Shown: one piece after another, positions 38,435 through 64,000 of the stretch
How positions within the stretch are numbered: position 1 is the stretch's first letter
Layout: each line of letters opens with the position of its first letter
DNA from: Cololabis saira
Lineage: Eukaryota; Chordata; Actinopteri; Beloniformes; Belonidae
Direction of reading: 5' to 3'
NCBI RefSeq assembly: GCF_033807715.1
Contig: NC_084597.1
Location: 8,806,843-8,870,842, forward strand
DNA length: 64,000 nt
Notes under the pieces: model-generated
What the model was told of the DNA's origin: nothing
Database searches by the model: none
What the model saw: the letters and a program-made list of their open reading frames with translations, nothing else
Program-made: the position numbers and the translations under genes

Positions 38435-38810
38435 CAGGGCTGTCTCAGAAAATTAGAATCTTGTGATAAAGTCCTTTATTTTCTGTAATGCAAAAATGTC
38501 ATACATTCTGGATTCATTACAAATCAACTGAAATATTGCAAGTCTTTTATTATTTTAATATTGCTGATCATGGCTTACAGCTTAAGAAAACTCAAATATC
38601 CTATTTCAAAAAATTAGAATATTCTGAGAATCTTAATTTATCTTAATCTTAACTGTAAGCCATAATCAGCAATATTAAAATAATAAAAGGCTTGCAATAT
38701 TTCAGTTGATTTGTAATTAATCCAGAATGTATGAAATTTTTTTTTTTTTAATTGCATTACAGAAAATAAAGAACTTTATCACAATATTCTAATTTTTTGA
38801 GACAGTCCTG
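38435..38810. mobile_element. palindromic Tc1/mariner-type MITE, TSD TA
   Basis: The ends CAGGGCTGTCTCAGAAAATT and TTTTTGAGACAGTCCTG are inverted and flanked by TA. The two halves (TTTTATTATTTTAATATTGC and GCAATATTAAAATAATAAAA) pair almost over the whole length. A second, damaged copy lies at 63644-63890. Confidence 0.9.
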
Positions 38811-38834
38811 TAAGTGACCATTGTGAACTAATTC

Positions 38835-38917
38835 AGCCCCAAGCTACCAGAGGAGGGCAGTAATACTCCTGGATGCGTTGAAACCGCCGGAAACACAAAA
38901 GAAGAAGAAGAAGAGAA
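38835..38917 (+). repeat. GAAGAA-tailed short teleost repeat, copy 2
   Basis: AGAGGAGGGCAGTAATACTC, then GTTGAAACCGCCGGAAACAC and AAAAGAAGAAGAAGAAG. It ends right at the DNAJC21 core promoter. It is related to the inverted copy at 11360-11428. Confidence 0.6.
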
Positions 38918-39216
38918 CAAATCTCGCGAGACTTGGCGGCATCAGCGACAGCAAGCCAGCACAGTCAGTCACAAGAAGTATCAAAAATAGATGAAGGTAT
39001 TCAGACTTGCGTGTGAGGGTTAAAGGATAGTAAGGGGGTTAAAATATGTAATACCCAGTGAAAAACTGTTATTACAATTTTAAGGTCTTAAATATTTTTT
39101 TTTGGGCGAGTTACAGCAAAGATGCTGCCCGGCTGCTAAACTGATGCTAACGCGATCCCCACCTGGAACCGCGTGAATATTATTTACTTTATTTCTTAAG
39201 TCAGGTTCCCTTGACG
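38918..39216 (+). promoter_or_regulatory. DNAJC21: DNAJC21 promoter and 5-prime UTR, TCTCGCGAGA element
   Basis: TCTCGCGAGACTTGG at 38922-38936 contains the palindromic TCTCGCGAGA element typical of TATA-less housekeeping promoters, and shares CGCGAGACTTGG with BRIX1. Transcription probably starts just downstream, about 280 nt before the ATG. A splice acceptor-like TTTCTTAAG at 39192-39200 leaves open an untranslated first exon. Confidence 0.65.
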
Positions 39217-61402
<22,186 letters not shown>

Positions 61403-61440
61403 TACATCTTCCTCCTGGACTGATCGGTGGACTCAGCCAG

Positions 61441-61446
61441 AATAAA
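61441..61446 (+). terminator. DNAJC21: candidate DNAJC21 poly(A) signal
   Basis: AATAAA 38 nt past the stop codon. A second AATAAA lies in AACAAATAAACAAAAG near 61540. Either gives a very short 3-prime UTR. Confidence 0.55.
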
Positions 61447-61631
61447 TGAAGCAGAAGTCCGAGGAGCCTGTCTTGGAGACCCTAAATGAGCTTTTGAACA
61501 AAGTCTGAAGTGAACTGAGGGGGGACAGGTTCTCTAAAACAAATAAACAAAAGAAATGCACTACTGTTTCAAATTTAAATTCATGAAAATTTGTGAGCAA
61601 TTTCTCAATCATGTCTGAAAGTCTCTGCTGA

Positions 61632-61770
61632 TAAGATTAGATTAGGTTATCCTTTATTTCTCCCTCAATGGGGAAACTCACTTTGTTCAGCAGCAGTACA
61701 CTTGACACACACATGCAGGGGAGGGGTAAAAAAGTAAAAATATATAATTACGAAACATAGACAGTATACA
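61632..61770 (-). mobile_element. LINE 3-prime end, reverse orientation
   Basis: AAGATTAGATTAGGTTATCC then TTTATTTCTCCCTCAATGGG and CAGCAGCAGTACACTTGACA is a reversed LINE tail of a common fish type. A related tail lies at 34497. Confidence 0.55.
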
Positions 61771-61953
61771 CATTGCAATGGAAATCCCCAAGATGGACAT
61801 GGATTTTTTCAGGTTACACCGATCTCCAAGTGTCAAATATCTGTGGTTTCATCTCTGTAAATGTATTACTAATAAAGATGATACTGCATGTTGGTATTTA
61901 TACCACTTTGTAATTATTGAAATAAGTTTTTTTTTCTTAGATCCATCATCTAA

Positions 61954-62341
61954 TGCCGCGTTCCATTTGTCCTCGGAAGTCGTAATTTCCCAGTTCCCAG
62001 TCGGAATTTTCAACTGGAACGCCCCTCGAAATGGGATTTCCCACTGGGAAAGGGGGAAAGTCTTCACCACCCCCGAGTTCACATTCCAAGATGGCTGCCC
62101 CGGTTGTAAACAGTAGAAGAGAGCTCTGTAAAAATTCGTAGCACTTCATTCTAGTTTTGGTCACACTAAATCAGTCGTATACAAGTATTGTTCGGCATAT
62201 ATGCTGCTATAGTGTAATTTACATTTTTCATGTGGTATATGCGAACTACAAACTTGTTTACCTACTTTGTAACTGGAACGCTGATAACTCGGCTATGACG
62301 TCATTCCGAGTTCCGACTTCCGAGGTAAATGGAACGCAGCA
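61954..62341. mobile_element. PIF/Harbinger-like MITE, TSD TAA
   Basis: The ends TGCCGCGTTCCATTTGTCCT and AGGTAAATGGAACGCAGCA are inverted, flanked by TAA (61951-61953 and 62342-62344). GGAAGTCG / CGACTTCC blocks extend the inverted repeat. It lies between DNAJC21 and AGXT2. Confidence 0.85.
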
Positions 62342-62407
62342 TAACACGTAATACTGCTTGTTAGCTGTGTCTAAAGAAAACATCCTCCGGCAGTTTAGTT
62401 GTGCTGT

Positions 62408-62413
62408 TTTATT
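62408..62413 (-). terminator. AGXT2: candidate AGXT2 poly(A) signal
   Basis: AATAAA on the minus strand, about 240 nt past the AGXT2 stop codon. Confidence 0.4.
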
Positions 62414-62648
62414 GGTGAGACGGTAAAGCAACATGTTGCAATTTGTAAAAGTGTACATTGTTTTCGTCAAACATGTTGGGAAATACAGGCGTTCGTCTGT
62501 GCAAGGTGACTATAACATGTTTTGAGTAAGGAAAAAAATCAATTTTCCACATTTCACAACAGGTCAAAAGTTTGGGGTGAATCATTTGCAGGAATGAGGG
62601 TTATGGCTTCTCTGTTCAGTCCTTTTCGGGGTTCCAGCTCTGACCTGT

Positions 62649-62750
62649 TCATTTTCTGTCAATATACTTCTGAATGGCTTTGTTGAAAACTGCCAGGAAG
62701 AAGTCTGCATCTTCCCGGGTGATGCACAAAGGAGGCTGGATGCGAAAGGT
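62649..62750 (-). CDS. AGXT2: AGXT2 (alanine-glyoxylate aminotransferase 2), last exon only
   Basis: On the minus strand an acceptor TTCTCCAG is followed by 33 codons, TFRIQPPLCITREDADFFLA then VFNKAIQKYIDRK, and TGA. This matches the C-terminus of AGXT2 (human TFRIAPSMCITKPEVDF...), a mitochondrial PLP-dependent class III aminotransferase acting on glyoxylate, beta-aminoisobutyrate and dimethylarginine. The phase-0 start after the acceptor matches the family, where the preceding exon ends in a Gln codon. The PLP lysine and all other exons must lie beyond 64000, since I found no second exon in 62751-64000. The position next to DNAJC21 supports the call. Confidence 0.85.
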   Translation of the reverse strand, partial: TFRIQPPLCITREDADFFLAVFNKAIQKYIDRK

Positions 62751-62759
62751 CTGGAGAAG

Positions 62760-63200
62760 GAAAGACGGGATGAGAGGGTAGATTATTAAGTGCAGTAAAA
62801 CGAGTAATAGTTATTTGAATGTTAGCAGACAGGTAAAGGCAATTGCCTTGAAGGCAATCCTTTTATGAACATAAGCATACTGGAAATTAGAAGAACACCC
62901 AAAGCTTATTGAAACTTAGGTGAAATTTAGCTGATTTATGAGCTTTGTGAGTGAATACATTATTTTTTATATATTCTGGCTTTAGGTGTGAGGAGCTGTG
63001 AGAAGCAATTTGACAGCCCACCGTATGGACTTTTAAAAACATCTGCCTCATACTGTTCTTTTTTTTTCCTACTATCACAAATATGTATGCAAGAGAATTG
63101 TGATATACCAGCAGAGGTTTATCCTTTACATTATTACTGCCAGGTATGAAAATGATAAGAAGTTAAGAAACCCAAACTCAGACTTCAGTTCTGAGAACAA
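62760..63200. other. AGXT2 intron, nothing recognised
   Basis: Intronic sequence upstream of the last AGXT2 exon. No exon or repeat end was recognised. Confidence 0.5.
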
Positions 63201-63216
63201 TGCAGAGAAAAAATAA

Positions 63217-63298
<82 letters not shown>
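63217..63298. repeat. (TA)n microsatellite
   Basis: About 40 TA units. A second (TA)n/(TATG)n block lies at 63535-63640 inside the damaged MITE copy. Confidence 0.97.
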
Positions 63299-63301
<3 letters not shown>

Positions 63302-63534
63302 TTATTTTTTATTTTATTTAGTATTTTAAATATCTCCATTCACTGAAGTCTGCTCTCTACTTCTTGTTGTGTACCAAAACGTCTTATCACATGAATGCCG
63401 CAACACATTTCAAACCGCTCCCTGAGATAAATAGATTATATTGACCATTATCTTGTATTAAATTGTAATTTTGTTCCTAAACATGTATTATATACATGTA
63501 TTATACGTAGGTGTTTTAGCAGCTCTTTGCTATG

Positions 63535-63546
63535 TATATATATATG

Positions 63547-63644
<98 letters not shown>

Positions 63645-63890
63645 TGAGACAGTCCTGTATGTATATATATATATATATACATTTAAGATTAAGATTCCCA
63701 GAATATTCAAATATTTTTATATAGGATATTTGAGTTTTCTTAAGCTGTAAGCCATGATCAGCAATATTAAAATAATAAAAGGCTTGCAATATTTCAGTTG
63801 ATTTGTAATGAATCCAGAATATATGACATTTTTGTTTTTGTAACTGCATTACAGAAAATCACAATATTCTAATTTTCTGAGAATGTCCTG
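63535..63890. mobile_element. palindromic Tc1/mariner-type MITE (copy 2) disrupted by (TA)n
   Basis: TTTTCTGAGACAGTCCTGTA at 63641 and GAATGTCCTG at 63890 are the termini. The segment GGATATTTGAGTTTTCTTAA through CAGCAATATTAAAATAATAA matches 38570-38690. A (TA)n expansion has replaced much of the left half. Confidence 0.75.
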
Positions 63891-64000
63891 TATGTATGTT
63901 GTTTTTTTTCCTTTAAAAGGCAAAATTATCCCTTCATGGTAGACATGAAGTCTTTTCTCTTGGGGAAAAGGAAGAAAAAAACTCACAATTTCCAGTCTTT

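Noticed and set aside
63950..64000. second AGXT2 exon at the right edge
   Set aside because: A GTGAGT donor is present on the minus strand, but the adjacent bases do not encode the expected sequence ending in Gln before TFRIQPP.

Overview
The window is vertebrate nuclear DNA, almost certainly from a teleost fish. It carries intron-split genes with GT-AG junctions and conserved vertebrate proteins. The rest is dense teleost-type repeats: hAT-like non-autonomous elements with 8-bp target duplications, PIF/Harbinger and Tc1/mariner pieces, L1-, Rex3-, L2- and I-like LINE fragments, tRNA-derived SINEs, and very long microsatellites. The species cannot be told from the sequence alone.

Five host genes are supported, in the order C18orf32-like (minus, CDS 5707-6461, probable first exon near 11213-11345), RAD1 (plus, 19046-24554), BRIX1 (minus, 25410-30891), DNAJC21 (plus, 39217-61402) and the last exon of AGXT2 (minus, 62649-62750). 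RAD1-BRIX1-DNAJC21-AGXT2 is the gene order I recall from human 5p13.2, so this is an old syntenic block. C18orf32 is not part of that block in human. The RAD1 (279 aa), BRIX1 (343 aa) and DNAJC21 (536 aa) exons join in frame through every junction, which makes these models firm even though no line of the assembly is annotated.

Layout: 1-5 kb holds hAT and LINE debris with one weak exon candidate. 5.2-11.4 kb holds C18orf32, its large 5-prime intron filled with an L1 fragment and hAT elements. 11.4-15.1 kb holds LINE remnants. 15.1-25.2 kb holds RAD1, with a 41-bp minisatellite in intron 1. 25.1-31 kb holds BRIX1, convergent with RAD1. 31-38.9 kb is a repeat-rich spacer with L1 ends, a 240-bp palindrome and a SINE. 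38.9-61.5 kb holds DNAJC21, whose intron 1 opens with a 1.07-kb minisatellite and whose intron 3 is a stack of nested hAT elements. 61.5-64 kb holds the end of AGXT2 plus AT-rich repeats.

Functionally, BRIX1 and DNAJC21 both act in 60S ribosome assembly. They are transcribed divergently and share a CGCGAGACTTGG promoter motif. RAD1 is a subunit of the 9-1-1 DNA-damage clamp. AGXT2 is a mitochondrial aminotransferase.

The most unusual signal is at the DNAJC21 exon 1/intron 1 boundary. The splice donor itself (CATCCAG/GT) has been amplified into about 53 tandem 20-bp copies, many with a donor consensus at least as good as the real one. Also notable are a hAT-like element flanked by a 98-bp instead of an 8-bp target duplication, two hAT elements stacked on one target site, and a partial copy of a BRIX1 intron near 7.1 kb that acts as an empty site for a transposon inserted in BRIX1.
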